DNA of 64,000 nt from an uncultured Collinsella sp. (GTDB lineage Bacteria; Actinomycetota; Coriobacteriia; Coriobacteriales; Coriobacteriaceae). This document shows positions 29,306 to 37,626 of the stretch, piece after piece. The position numbers and the translations under genes are program-made. Every line of letters starts with the position of its first letter. Within the stretch, counting starts at the first letter, position 1. The DNA lies in NCBI GenBank assembly GCA_934668875.1, contig CAKUON010000010.1:59070-123069 (forward strand). Reading direction: 5' to 3'. A model generated the notes under the pieces. That model was not told the DNA's origin. It saw nothing but the letters and a program-made list of their open reading frames with translations, and did not search any database.

Positions 29306-29357
29306 AGCGGCAACGTGGCTGCGAATCCGGAGCGCCCCCAACAAGAAAGGTGGGGAG

Positions 29358-30815
29358 ATGGAAGCGGAAAAGAAGGCGTTTAAGATCACCAAGCGCGAAA
29401 TTGGCTTTGTGCTGGGTATCGTTGTCTTTTTGCTGGTGAAGTTTCTTCCTTTGGCGGAGCTGAGCTCGACGGTCGAGCTCACGGTCGGCGGTCAGACCTG
29501 TCTGGCGTTGACGCTCGCCACGGTGGTGTTCTGGGCGTGTGGCGTGGCACAGCCAGGCTTTGTGGGCCTGCTCTACTGCGCGCTACTCGTTCTGTTTAAG
29601 GTGTGCGTGGACGACACGGGCGCCGCGAGCATCTCGGCGACGGTCGCCTCCACGTTTAGCTCGTGGACTAAGGCCACTATGTGGCTCGTCATCGGCGCCT
29701 ACCTCATTGCTAGCGCCGTCAAGGAGTCGGGTCTGGGCGAGCGCATCGCCTACGCGTTCATGCTCAAGTTCGTGCGCGACGCCAAGTCGCTCATCATCTC
29801 GATCTTCGCACTCACCTTTGTGCTGTCGCTGCTGATCCCGCATCCGTTCCCCCGCGCCTTCCTCATCCTCGCCGTCGTCTCAGTCATCGCCGAGTCCGCC
29901 GGCTACGGTGACGACGACAAGGGCAAGCTCGGATTCCTCGTGTTTGCCGCTGCCGCCCCGGGTTCCATGTTCTTCCTGACGGGCGATTCCACGCTCAACC
30001 CGCTCGTTGCGCAGTACAGCGCCGAGGCCGGCGGCATGAGCCCGTCCTTTATCGACTGGTTCCTGTACATGAGCGTGCCCATGCTGGTTGCGCTGCTGTG
30101 CACCCTGTTCCTGGGCCTGTTCCTCTTTAAGCCCAGCAAGGAGCTCGTCTACGATCGCGAGCAGATCGTGGCCAAGCAGGCCGCGCTTGGCAAGCTCTCC
30201 GTCAAGGAGATCCGCACCATCGTGTGGCTTGTCAGCGCCATCGCGCTGTGGCTCACCGTCTCGGGCGATTATATCGGCTGGGTGACGCTTGCCATCGGCG
30301 TCTCTCTCGCCATGCCCATCATCGGCGAGGTCCTTACCCCCGCCAGCTGGAACGCCGTCGACATCAAGTCCCTCATGTTCCTGACGGCTGCCATGGCCGT
30401 GGGTTCCGTGGGCGGTGCCACCGGCATGAACGCTTGGATCGCCGACGTCGTGCTACCCAGCTCCGTGCCCGAGAACATCTTCCTGTTCGCCCTGCTCGTC
30501 GCCGCGCTCTCCATGGTCATCCACATGTTTATGGGCTCGGTCATGGCCGTGCTCGGCGTGTGCGTGCCGGCGTTCATCAGCTTCGCGGCCGGCTCCAGCG
30601 TGAGCCCGCTCGCCGTGGCGCTCATCGTCTTCACGTCCATCAACATCCACTACATCCTGCCGTTCCACAACCTGCCGATCCTTATCGGCGAGGGCAAGGA
30701 CGCCGGCGGCTACACCTCCAAAGAGGCCATGCGCATGGGTATTCCCCTCACCGCGGTCGTCTTTATCGTCGTGCTGGTCGAGGCTGCCTGGTTCCACCTC
30801 TTTGGCCTGATGTAA
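29358..30815 (+). CDS. SLC13/DASS-family anion transporter
   Basis: This 485-residue membrane protein has DASS-type features: paired re-entrant regions with long Ser/Thr/Pro/Asn stretches (FFLTGDSTLNPLV in the first half, YILPFHNLPILIGEG in the second). The family imports di- and tricarboxylates, sulfate or related anions, usually with sodium. Placed between LpdD-IDI and UbiD, it is the likely importer of the carboxylic acid to be decarboxylated, or an exchanger for its product. An AAAGGTGGGGAG site precedes the ATG. Confidence 0.88.
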   Translation: MEAEKKAFKITKREIGFVLGIVVFLLVKFLPLAELSSTVELTVGGQTCLALTLATVVFWACGVAQPGFVGLLYCALLVLFKVCVDDTGAASISATVASTFSSWTKATMWLVIGAYLIASAVKESGLGERIAYAFMLKFVRDAKSLIISIFALTFVLSLLIPHPFPRAFLILAVVSVIAESAGYGDDDKGKLGFLVFAAAAPGSMFFLTGDSTLNPLVAQYSAEAGGMSPSFIDWFLYMSVPMLVALLCTLFLGLFLFKPSKELVYDREQIVAKQAALGKLSVKEIRTIVWLVSAIALWLTVSGDYIGWVTLAIGVSLAMPIIGEVLTPASWNAVDIKSLMFLTAAMAVGSVGGATGMNAWIADVVLPSSVPENIFLFALLVAALSMVIHMFMGSVMAVLGVCVPAFISFAAGSSVSPLAVALIVFTSINIHYILPFHNLPILIGEGKDAGGYTSKEAMRMGIPLTAVVFIVVLVEAAWFHLFGLM

Positions 30816-30909
30816 ACGGTCGAGTGCTTGGCTGTAATTAGCCGAGTGCTTGAACTGCGAGTGCCCGAGCGCCCCATCTATGAGCGCTGCGGCCCCATTA
30901 CGTTACCAA

Positions 30910-30932
30910 GCCGGCGGCACTCCCGCCGCCGG
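30910..30932 (+). other. GC-rich hairpin before ubiD-like gene
   Basis: Eight-base arms (ccggcggc / gccgccgg) lie about 25 bp before the ATG. No T-run follows; it could affect mRNA stability or start-site access. Confidence 0.4.
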
Positions 30933-30956
30933 ACACTCTCCCGAAAGGAGCACGCC

Positions 30957-32444
30957 ATGTCCACTACCGATGCTTCCCAGATTCACGACCTGCGTTCCGC
31001 GCTCGACTTTTTGCGCGAGATGCCGGGTCAGCTGCTCGAGACCGACACCCAGGTCGATCCCGACGCCGAGGTATCGGGCGTCTATCGCCACGTCGGTGCC
31101 GGCGGCACCGTTATGCGCCCGACCAAAGAGGGCCCGGCGATGGTCTTCAACAACGTCAAGGGCTTTGACGATGCCAAGGTCTGCATCGGCATGCTTGCCA
31201 GCCGCAAGCGCGTTGCCGCCCTGCTCGACTTGGACGAGGAGCACCTGGGCCTCGAGATCGGCAAGCGCTTCGAGAACCTGATCGCGCCCGAGCAGATCGC
31301 CGAGGGTGCGCACGTCGACTGCCAGGAGGTCGTGTACAAGGTGACCGACGAGGGCTTTGACCTGCGCAAGATCGTTCCCGCTCCCACCAACACGCCCGTC
31401 GACGGCGGCCCCTACATCACCATGGGTCTCGCCTATGGCACGAGCCCCGACGGCTCCCAGTCCGACGTGACCATCCACCGCTTCTCCTGCGTCGACAAGG
31501 ACAAGCTCGCCATGTGGATTACCCCGGGCAGCCGTCACCTTGGCGCGTTCTTTGACGAGTACTGCCAGCGCGGCGAGGACATGCCCATCTCCATCTCCAT
31601 CGGCCTGGACCCCGCCGTGTACATGTGCTGCGGCTTTGAGGCGCCCACCACGCCGCTCGGCTTCAACGAGCTGCAGATCGCCGGTGCCCTGCGCGGCCAC
31701 GCCGTCGAGCTTGCCGACTGCGTCACCGTTCCGCAGAAGTGCATCGCCAATGCCGAGTACGTGCTCGAGGGCTATCTCATGCACGACGAGACCATCAACG
31801 AGGACGTCAACGGCCACGGCTACGCCATGCCCGAGTTCCCCGGCTACACCGGCGGCGCCAAGGTCTGCCCGGTGATCAAGATCACCGCCGTCACCACGCG
31901 TGTCAACCCCATTATGGAGAGCTGCATCGGCCCTTCGCACGAGCACGTGTCCATGGCCGGTATTCCCACCGAGGCTTCCATCTACAAGATGGTCGAGACC
32001 GCCATCCCGGGCCGCCTGCTCAACGTCCACGCTGCTCCCTGCGGCGGCGGCAAGTTCGTTGCCATCATGCAGTTCAAGAAGTCGAGCAAAAATGACGAGG
32101 GCCGTCAGCGCAACGCCGCCATGCTCGCCTTCTCGGCATTTTCCGAGCTCAAGCATGTGATTCTGGTCGACGAGGATGTCGATATCTTCGATATGAGCGA
32201 CGTGATGTGGGCCATGACCACGCGCTTTCAGGCCGACGTGGACCTCATCACCATCCCCGGCTGCCACTGCCACGTGCTCGACCCGTCCAACGACCCCGCG
32301 TTCGATCCTTCGATCCGCGAGCACGGCATCGCCTGCAAGGCCATCTTCGACTGCACGGTCCCGTTCAACCTCAAGAAGAACTTCATCCGCTCGCAGTTCA
32401 TGGAGATCGATACAGATAAGTGGGCAGCAGAGCTTTCTTTCTAG
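30957..32444 (+). CDS. UbiD-family prenyl-FMN-dependent decarboxylase
   Basis: This 495-residue protein uses the ATG behind GAAAGGAG. It is full length for the UbiD family. Recognisable segments include GTVMRPTKEGPAM near the N-terminus, TIHRFSCVDKDKLAMW, the central SISIGLDPAV, GFNELQIAGALRG, and PSHEHVSMAGIPTEASIY. These enzymes reversibly decarboxylate aromatic or alpha,beta-unsaturated acids with prenyl-FMN. The UbiX gene follows by 33 bp and an SLC13 importer precedes. The substrate is unknown; phenolic acids are typical for gut relatives. Confidence 0.92.
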   Translation: MSTTDASQIHDLRSALDFLREMPGQLLETDTQVDPDAEVSGVYRHVGAGGTVMRPTKEGPAMVFNNVKGFDDAKVCIGMLASRKRVAALLDLDEEHLGLEIGKRFENLIAPEQIAEGAHVDCQEVVYKVTDEGFDLRKIVPAPTNTPVDGGPYITMGLAYGTSPDGSQSDVTIHRFSCVDKDKLAMWITPGSRHLGAFFDEYCQRGEDMPISISIGLDPAVYMCCGFEAPTTPLGFNELQIAGALRGHAVELADCVTVPQKCIANAEYVLEGYLMHDETINEDVNGHGYAMPEFPGYTGGAKVCPVIKITAVTTRVNPIMESCIGPSHEHVSMAGIPTEASIYKMVETAIPGRLLNVHAAPCGGGKFVAIMQFKKSSKNDEGRQRNAAMLAFSAFSELKHVILVDEDVDIFDMSDVMWAMTTRFQADVDLITIPGCHCHVLDPSNDPAFDPSIREHGIACKAIFDCTVPFNLKKNFIRSQFMEIDTDKWAAELSF

Positions 32445-32477
32445 TACGTAGCCCTACCAAGTAGTTAAGGAGTTGTC

Positions 32478-33056
32478 ATGCCTGAGTCTTCTGGCCGTCC
32501 CCGTCGCATTGTCGTTGGCGTGTCTGGCGCCAGCGGTGCCGCGCTGGGCCTTGAGTGCCTCAAATGTCTGCGTCAGGCCGGTGCCGAGTCGGCGCTTGTC
32601 GTCACGCGCGGGGGAGAGATCACCATCGAGCAGGAGCTCGGCATGACGCTCGACGAGTATGCCACGCATGCCGATGTGGTCTACGGCAACAAGAATATCG
32701 GCGCCGCCATCGCAAGCGGCACCTATCCGGTCGATGGCATGATCGTGGCACCCTGCTCCATGAAGACGCTCGCCGGCATCGCGAGCGGCTACAGCGACAA
32801 TCTGTTGCTGCGTGCGGCCGACGTGCAGATGAAAGAGCAGCGCCGCCTGGTGCTCATGGTGCGCGAGACGCCCTTCAGCGCCATTCACGTCGACAACATG
32901 GCGCGCCTGGCGCGCGTACCGGGCGTCATGCTCATGCCGCCCATGCTCACGTTTTACAACGGCCCCGTCACGCTCGACGACGCGGTGCATCACATCGCCG
33001 CCAAGGCACTCGAGGTCGTCGGCGTGTCATGCGCAAACTATAAGCGCTGGTCATAG
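32478..33056 (+). CDS. ubiX: UbiX-family flavin prenyltransferase
   Basis: This 192-residue protein carries the N-terminal FMN loop GVSGASGAALGLE, the central APCSMKTLAGIASGYSDNLL, and RETPFSAIHVDNM. All are hallmarks of UbiX/Pad1. It joins a dimethylallyl group to reduced FMN to make the cofactor of the UbiD enzyme encoded just upstream. It is the last gene of the module before a terminator. Confidence 0.95.
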   Translation: MPESSGRPRRIVVGVSGASGAALGLECLKCLRQAGAESALVVTRGGEITIEQELGMTLDEYATHADVVYGNKNIGAAIASGTYPVDGMIVAPCSMKTLAGIASGYSDNLLLRAADVQMKEQRRLVLMVRETPFSAIHVDNMARLARVPGVMLMPPMLTFYNGPVTLDDAVHHIAAKALEVVGVSCANYKRWS

Positions 33057-33089
33057 GCGTCTTTAGGGTAGGATACGAGGAGTGTTTGA

Positions 33090-33118
33090 GCCCGCTGCCC
33101 CTGTGGGCGGCGGGCTTT
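33090..33118 (+). terminator. terminator after ubiX
   Basis: An 11-bp stem (33090-33100 with 33105-33115, one wobble) and tetraloop ctgt precede a short T-run. Confidence 0.7.
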
Positions 33119-33149
33119 GTGCGCAAAAAAGGATGTGTCGGGAGGATCT

Positions 33150-34016
33150 ATGCAGACGGGCATGTATGCGATTAGCGAGATGGCGAGCTTGTTTAACGTT
33201 TCGCGCCAAACACTCATCTATTACGACAAGATCGGTCTGTTTAAGCCCGCCGTGGTTAACGAAAAGGGCTACCGTTTCTATTCGCCCACGCAGATCCCGC
33301 TCATGCGTCTGATCTGCATGCTGCGCGACCTGGGGCTCGAACTCGACGAGATCGACCGTCTGACCTCGACGTTCGACATTGGCGAGATGACCGATCACCT
33401 GCGCTCACGGGTGCAGGCGCTCGATGAGCAGATCGCCGAGCTCAAAGCCGAGCGCGCGAGCGTGCAGGAGCGCCTGAGCTTTTACGACGAGGCGGTTTAC
33501 TGGCGCGAGCGCGAGGGCAGGCCGGAGCTCAAGCAGTTTGAGCGCCGCTACGTGGTCTTTGAGGAGTTTCCAGGCGATATCGAGCGTGGCCGCTCGATGC
33601 TTCACCCCACGCTCATGCGGGCGATTCTGCGCATGCGTACGTTGACGGGCACGCGCCCCATGCGCGGCTGGGGCGCCATGCTACGTCGCGAGGCACTGCA
33701 TTCCGACGACCCCATCGCCGGCGCCGGCTCCTTTGCCGTGCTGCCGCGCGGTGCCGAGGGGCTACTGCCGAGCGATCCCGCCGAGCTGGCAGAGATCGGC
33801 ATCGAAGTGCTGCCCGAGGGCACGTATCTGTGCATGAGCCGCTGGGGTATGCCGTACGAGCCCGAGGGCATCCGCGCCATCGTTGCCTGCATGGACGAGC
33901 ACGCGCTCCAGCCCATCGGCAACGCCTTCGACTTTTGCTACCTCGATACCACGAGCTACGACGAGTCCCACCAAGAAGACTTCTGCTGCATCCAAGTCCC
34001 CGTTGTCCTCAAATAA
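33150..34016 (+). CDS. MerR-family regulator with GyrI-like effector domain
   Basis: This 288-residue protein starts at the ATG after GGAGGATCT. Residues 5-75 form the MerR winged HTH (YAISEMASLFNVSRQTLIYYDKI), followed by a coiled-coil (about 95-125) and a GyrI/BmrR-type C-terminal domain that binds small lipophilic or cationic compounds. The target gene is not obvious. The gene may control itself or the ubiD module upstream, from which it is separated by a terminator. Confidence 0.88.
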   Translation: MQTGMYAISEMASLFNVSRQTLIYYDKIGLFKPAVVNEKGYRFYSPTQIPLMRLICMLRDLGLELDEIDRLTSTFDIGEMTDHLRSRVQALDEQIAELKAERASVQERLSFYDEAVYWREREGRPELKQFERRYVVFEEFPGDIERGRSMLHPTLMRAILRMRTLTGTRPMRGWGAMLRREALHSDDPIAGAGSFAVLPRGAEGLLPSDPAELAEIGIEVLPEGTYLCMSRWGMPYEPEGIRAIVACMDEHALQPIGNAFDFCYLDTTSYDESHQEDFCCIQVPVVLK

Positions 34017-34017
34017 C

Positions 34018-34080
34018 TTGCGGTGAAATAGTTCCTAAATAGCCTGAGTAATCGCACAAACGGGAACTATTCCACCGCAA
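34018..34080. repeat. inverted repeat right after the MerR stop codon
   Basis: Arms of 18 bp (34018-34035 and 34063-34080, ttgcggtgaaatagttcc type, one mismatch) surround 27 nt. Confidence 0.75.
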
Positions 34081-34085
34081 CTTCG

Positions 34086-34116
34086 ATGTGACAAAGAGAT
34101 AGTCCCTTTGTCACAT
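34086..34116. repeat. TTTGTCACA-family palindrome
   Basis: Arms atgtgacaaag and ctttgtcacat surround a short centre. It belongs to the post-stop palindrome family (see 35596, 37545, 42340). Confidence 0.75.
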
Positions 34117-34166
34117 TGACGAGCGGCACCGCGAGTTTGTTTTAAAGCGGAGGAGGCGGCTCATTT

Positions 34167-34245
34167 CTTATAAACTCGCATTATTTGCAAGTTTGTAAGG
34201 TAACATCTTATAAACTTGCAAAATCTGCAAGTTTATAAGATGTTA
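34167..34245. repeat. two tandem palindromes upstream of second DUF4143 ATPase
   Basis: The second copy has perfect 20-bp arms (34201-34220 and 34226-34245) around AAATC. The first copy (34167-34199) shares the cttataaact...gcaagttt core with two mismatches. It lies 28 bp before the ATPase ATG, so it is probably its operator or target site. Confidence 0.85.
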
Positions 34246-34272
34246 CGTCTGGCCGGGCGCTAGGGAGACTCT

Positions 34273-35589
34273 ATGAACATCGTTCGCCGAAGCCGCTATC
34301 TTGATCGACTCATTGCTTTTCAGGATACCGACCTCATCAAAATCGTGACGGGTATACGCCGTTGCGGCAAATCCACGTTATTGGACATGATGAGGGAGCA
34401 CCTGGCGCAACAGGGGGTGCCGGCCGAGCGTTTGCTGACCTTTAAGATGGAATCTCTAGAGTATGCGGGGATTACAGATTACCTGACGTTTTATCGCATG
34501 GTTCGGGAGCGCGTTGACGGTGTCGATCGCCCCTATCTGTTCTTTGACGAGCTCCAGAATGTCGAGGGCTGGGAAAAGGCGGTTAACTCGCTCCGAATCG
34601 ATTTGCCGTGCGATATCTATGTCACGGGCTCCAATGCCTTTTTGCTATCGAGCGAGCTTGCAACGCTTATCTCGGGCCGGTATATCGAGGTCAAGATGCA
34701 GCCGCTCACGTTTGGCGAGTATCTTGATTTTCGCTCGATCGATGCGGTCGTTGCCGAAGGGCTTGACGAGAGGGCCGAGCTCGTTTCCAAGACGGGCGAT
34801 CGCCTTAATTCAAACACCGTGCTCGAGCAGTACATAACCTATGGCGGCATGCCGTTTCTGGCTCATGACGAGCCGAGACGCGAACCGTGCCGCGACTACA
34901 TCCGCAGCCTCTATCAGACGATTGTCGCGCGCGATATCCTATTGCGCGCGACGCGTAGAGGTCGCGGAGCTATCACCAAGCGCGACGTTCTCGAGCGGCT
35001 CTGTGCGTATCTGGCAGACAACATCTCCAATCAAACCTCGGTCAACAAAATCGTAGGGACGCTCAACGAATCATCGGGCGGTAAGACCAACGCATCGACG
35101 GTGTCGGCGTATATTGACGCTCTGGAAGAGACGTACCTGTTTACCAAGGTAAAAAGGTATGACGTCAAGGGGCGGGAGCTTCTCAAGACAGGCGGTAAAT
35201 ATTACATAGCCGATACGGGAATCCGCAGCTATCTTGACGGATATAGAGGCAGCGATAGCGGAAGGATGCTCGAGAACGTTATCTACAACCAGCTTGTCTT
35301 TGAAGGATACGAAGTGTTTTGCGGCCATCTGCGCGCGGGGGAAATCGACTTTGTCGCAATCGGCGAGGGATCGGACCGTAAATATATCCAGGTTACCGAA
35401 CGGATCGATGCCGAGGCGACCAGAGAGCGCGAGCTGCGACCGCTCAAACTAAACACGCTGGGAAAAATCCCTGATTCGTACGAGAAGATCCTGATCGTCA
35501 GGGATGGTGAGCATCCAACAGACATCGACGGCATCAGAATCGTAGGGGCGGTCGACTTCTTGCTGAGAAACAAGATCGCCCACGGCTAA
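34273..35589 (+). CDS. AAA+ ATPase with C-terminal DUF4143 domain (second copy)
   Basis: This 438-residue protein has Walker A GIRRCGKST at 27-35 and Walker B YLFFDELQ. A DUF4143 domain follows, with GEIDFVA and IQVTERI in the nuclease-like core. It belongs to the same broad family as 25186-26556 but is strongly diverged, so the two are not recent duplicates. An AGGGAG site precedes the ATG. It is isolated between MerR and an acidic membrane-protein gene, with palindromes on both sides. Function unknown. Confidence 0.9.
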   Translation: MNIVRRSRYLDRLIAFQDTDLIKIVTGIRRCGKSTLLDMMREHLAQQGVPAERLLTFKMESLEYAGITDYLTFYRMVRERVDGVDRPYLFFDELQNVEGWEKAVNSLRIDLPCDIYVTGSNAFLLSSELATLISGRYIEVKMQPLTFGEYLDFRSIDAVVAEGLDERAELVSKTGDRLNSNTVLEQYITYGGMPFLAHDEPRREPCRDYIRSLYQTIVARDILLRATRRGRGAITKRDVLERLCAYLADNISNQTSVNKIVGTLNESSGGKTNASTVSAYIDALEETYLFTKVKRYDVKGRELLKTGGKYYIADTGIRSYLDGYRGSDSGRMLENVIYNQLVFEGYEVFCGHLRAGEIDFVAIGEGSDRKYIQVTERIDAEATRERELRPLKLNTLGKIPDSYEKILIVRDGEHPTDIDGIRIVGAVDFLLRNKIAHG

Positions 35590-35595
35590 ACGCAA

Positions 35596-35628
35596 AATGT
35601 GACAAAGGGATAGTCCCTTTGTTACATT
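35596..35628. repeat. TTTGTCACA-family palindrome after ATPase stop
   Basis: Sixteen-base arms (aatgtgacaaagggat type, one mismatch) start seven bases past the stop codon. Confidence 0.8.
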
Positions 35629-35703
35629 CCATGCGAGCCGCCGTGCCATCTGGGGGTATAAGGCTGGCAAGTGTTTATTTGCGAGGCCAAGGGGGCGCCC
35701 CGT

Positions 35704-36573
35704 ATGGATATTGATAACTTTGAATGGTGGTATAGCGAGGGCGAGGCTCCGGACGAGGAGTGGGACGAACCCGCGCCGCGTGACGTGTCGAGCGACGAGG
35801 GCGAGGGCGGCAACGACGTCGCCGCCGACTCGGACGCCGCTTCCGACTCCGCCGAACCCCTAACCTTCGAACAAGCCTGGGCCCAAGCCGAGGCCGACGA
35901 GGCGAAGGCCGATGCCACGGCCACGCTCGGCGAGCCGGCTGATATGTCGATCTCGCCGGCAAAGACCCCACAGCCGCGCCATACCATCGACCCCGGTAGT
36001 ACGGCATCTTTCAGCATCCTCGACGTGCCTGCGCAGGGTGCCCAGGCGCCCGCGCCCGCGCATCGCCCCGATCTGGCTCGCGAGGAAGACGCGGGCCGCC
36101 GCTCTCCGCTCGGCCCCATCCTCATCGCTTTCATGGCCGGCGTCATCGCTTGCTCGGCGATCGGAAATGTCTGGAGTCATGTGGAACAACAGCGCAAAGA
36201 TGCCGCCAAGGTCGAGATGTCTGTCGAGCAATCGCTCAGCCGTACGCGCTCGGTGCATGTGTCGGTCGAGGTCAAGGACGGTGCGACATGGGACACCGCA
36301 CGCGGCGACAGCCAGATGCTCGTCCATATCGTGGGCCGCACACTCAAGGGACAGGCGGTCGACGAGTATCAATATGTCAACTCCGATGGTGACGGCATTG
36401 AGCTCAAGCCCGGCGACTACGAGCTTACGGTCGATGAGGCGCCCGTCGCCACCGACGGTACGCGTTTCCGCGCCTCACGGCGCATGGTCCCCGTGAGTTT
36501 TAACTCGCAAGCGCCCGATACGGTCGACAGCACACCGCAAGGCGGGTTCGACCTCTACGTGGACACTCAATAA
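35704..36573 (+). CDS. acidic single-pass membrane protein of unknown function
   Basis: This 289-residue protein starts at MDIDNFEWWYS behind AAGGGGG. Residues 1-75 are strongly acidic (many Asp/Glu/Ala). A Pro/Ala-rich stretch follows and then one membrane helix at about 136-157. An outer domain of about 130 residues contains VHVSVEVKDGATW and a repeated beta-strand pattern. With a cytoplasmic acidic tail and an external beta-rich domain, it looks like a surface or envelope protein of a lineage-specific family. No enzyme motif was recognised. Confidence 0.75.
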   Translation: MDIDNFEWWYSEGEAPDEEWDEPAPRDVSSDEGEGGNDVAADSDAASDSAEPLTFEQAWAQAEADEAKADATATLGEPADMSISPAKTPQPRHTIDPGSTASFSILDVPAQGAQAPAPAHRPDLAREEDAGRRSPLGPILIAFMAGVIACSAIGNVWSHVEQQRKDAAKVEMSVEQSLSRTRSVHVSVEVKDGATWDTARGDSQMLVHIVGRTLKGQAVDEYQYVNSDGDGIELKPGDYELTVDEAPVATDGTRFRASRRMVPVSFNSQAPDTVDSTPQGGFDLYVDTQ

Positions 36574-36650
36574 TTGCCCGCTGCCCCGTCCCGCTGCCAA
36601 GAGTGGGACAATAGCCCTCGACACTATTGTTTACTTTTGGAGGAAGTAGC

Positions 36651-37544
36651 ATGTCCACCGTCACCACCATCAAGCGCGGCGGCCTCACCGCCGCCATCGA
36701 TTCCATGGGTGCCCAGCTCACGAGCCTTGCCCTTAACGGCAACGAGTATCTGTGGCAGGGCGATCCGGCCTTTTGGGGCAAGCACGCACCCATCCTGTTC
36801 CCCATCGTGGGCTCGCTGCGCAACAACACGGCGACGTCTGCCGCCGGTACCTGCGAGATGGCGCGCCACGGCATCGCGCGTATCGTCGAGCACAAGTTGG
36901 TCGAGGTCTCCGAGGATGGCTCCTCGGTAACCTACGAGATCACCGACACGCCCGAGTCGCTCAAGGCCTTCCCCTTCCACTTTAAGCTCAACATGACCTA
37001 TGCCCTAACCGGCGACGCCACGCTCACGCAGACCTTTGCCGTCACCAACACAGGCGACGTGGCCCTGCCGTTCTCGGTGGGCGGCCATCCTGCATTTAAC
37101 GTGCCCGCCCCCGGTGCCGAGGACGAGACGTTCGAGGATTACGAGCTGGCATTTACCGAGGCTTGGACCAACGAGGCCCCCATCATCACGCCCGATGGCC
37201 TCATGACGCTCGAGGGCAGCTACAAGGCCCCCGATAACTCGGACGTGCTGCCCATCACGCACCGTAGCTTCGATAACGACGCCATCATGTTCACCGATAC
37301 CCCGGGCTCCACGCTCACGCTGCGCGGTCGCAAGTCGGGCCACGGCGTCAAGATCGACTTTGAGGGCTTTAAGTACATCGGCGTGTGGTCTGCCGCCAAC
37401 GACGCCCCGTTTGTGGCGCTTGAGCCTTGGACCGGCCACACCACCATGGACACCGAGGACGACGTCTTTGAGCACAAGGTCAACACCATCACCCTGGCCC
37501 CAGGCGAGACGGACAAGCGCACCTTTAGTGTCACGTTGCTCTAG
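36651..37544 (+). CDS. aldose 1-epimerase (galactose mutarotase)-like protein
   Basis: This 297-residue protein starts at the ATG after GGAGGAAG. N-terminal GNEYLWQGDPAFWGKHAPIL and central FSVGGHPAFN are hallmarks of the LacX-type aldose epimerase subfamily; the His of GGHPAFN is part of the active site. It interconverts alpha and beta sugar anomers in the cytoplasm. It stands alone and ends in a strong terminator. Confidence 0.9.
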   Translation: MSTVTTIKRGGLTAAIDSMGAQLTSLALNGNEYLWQGDPAFWGKHAPILFPIVGSLRNNTATSAAGTCEMARHGIARIVEHKLVEVSEDGSSVTYEITDTPESLKAFPFHFKLNMTYALTGDATLTQTFAVTNTGDVALPFSVGGHPAFNVPAPGAEDETFEDYELAFTEAWTNEAPIITPDGLMTLEGSYKAPDNSDVLPITHRSFDNDAIMFTDTPGSTLTLRGRKSGHGVKIDFEGFKYIGVWSAANDAPFVALEPWTGHTTMDTEDDVFEHKVNTITLAPGETDKRTFSVTLL

Positions 37545-37575
37545 ATGTGACAAAGGGACAGCCCCTTTGTCCCTT
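37545..37575. repeat. TTTGTCACA-family palindrome directly after the epimerase stop
   Basis: The left arm atgtgacaaaggg begins at the base after the stop codon. The right arm ccctttgtccctt is partly decayed. Confidence 0.65.
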
Positions 37576-37586
37576 CCCGCCCGCTA

Positions 37587-37621
37587 AGCCTCCCTGCCAC
37601 ATCCGGCAGGGAGGCTTTTTG
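37587..37621 (+). terminator. rho-independent terminator after the epimerase-like gene
   Basis: Perfect 12-bp arms (agcctccctgcc / ggcagggaggct) with a 6-nt loop and a T5 tail. Confidence 0.95.
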
Positions 37622-37626
37622 GTAGG

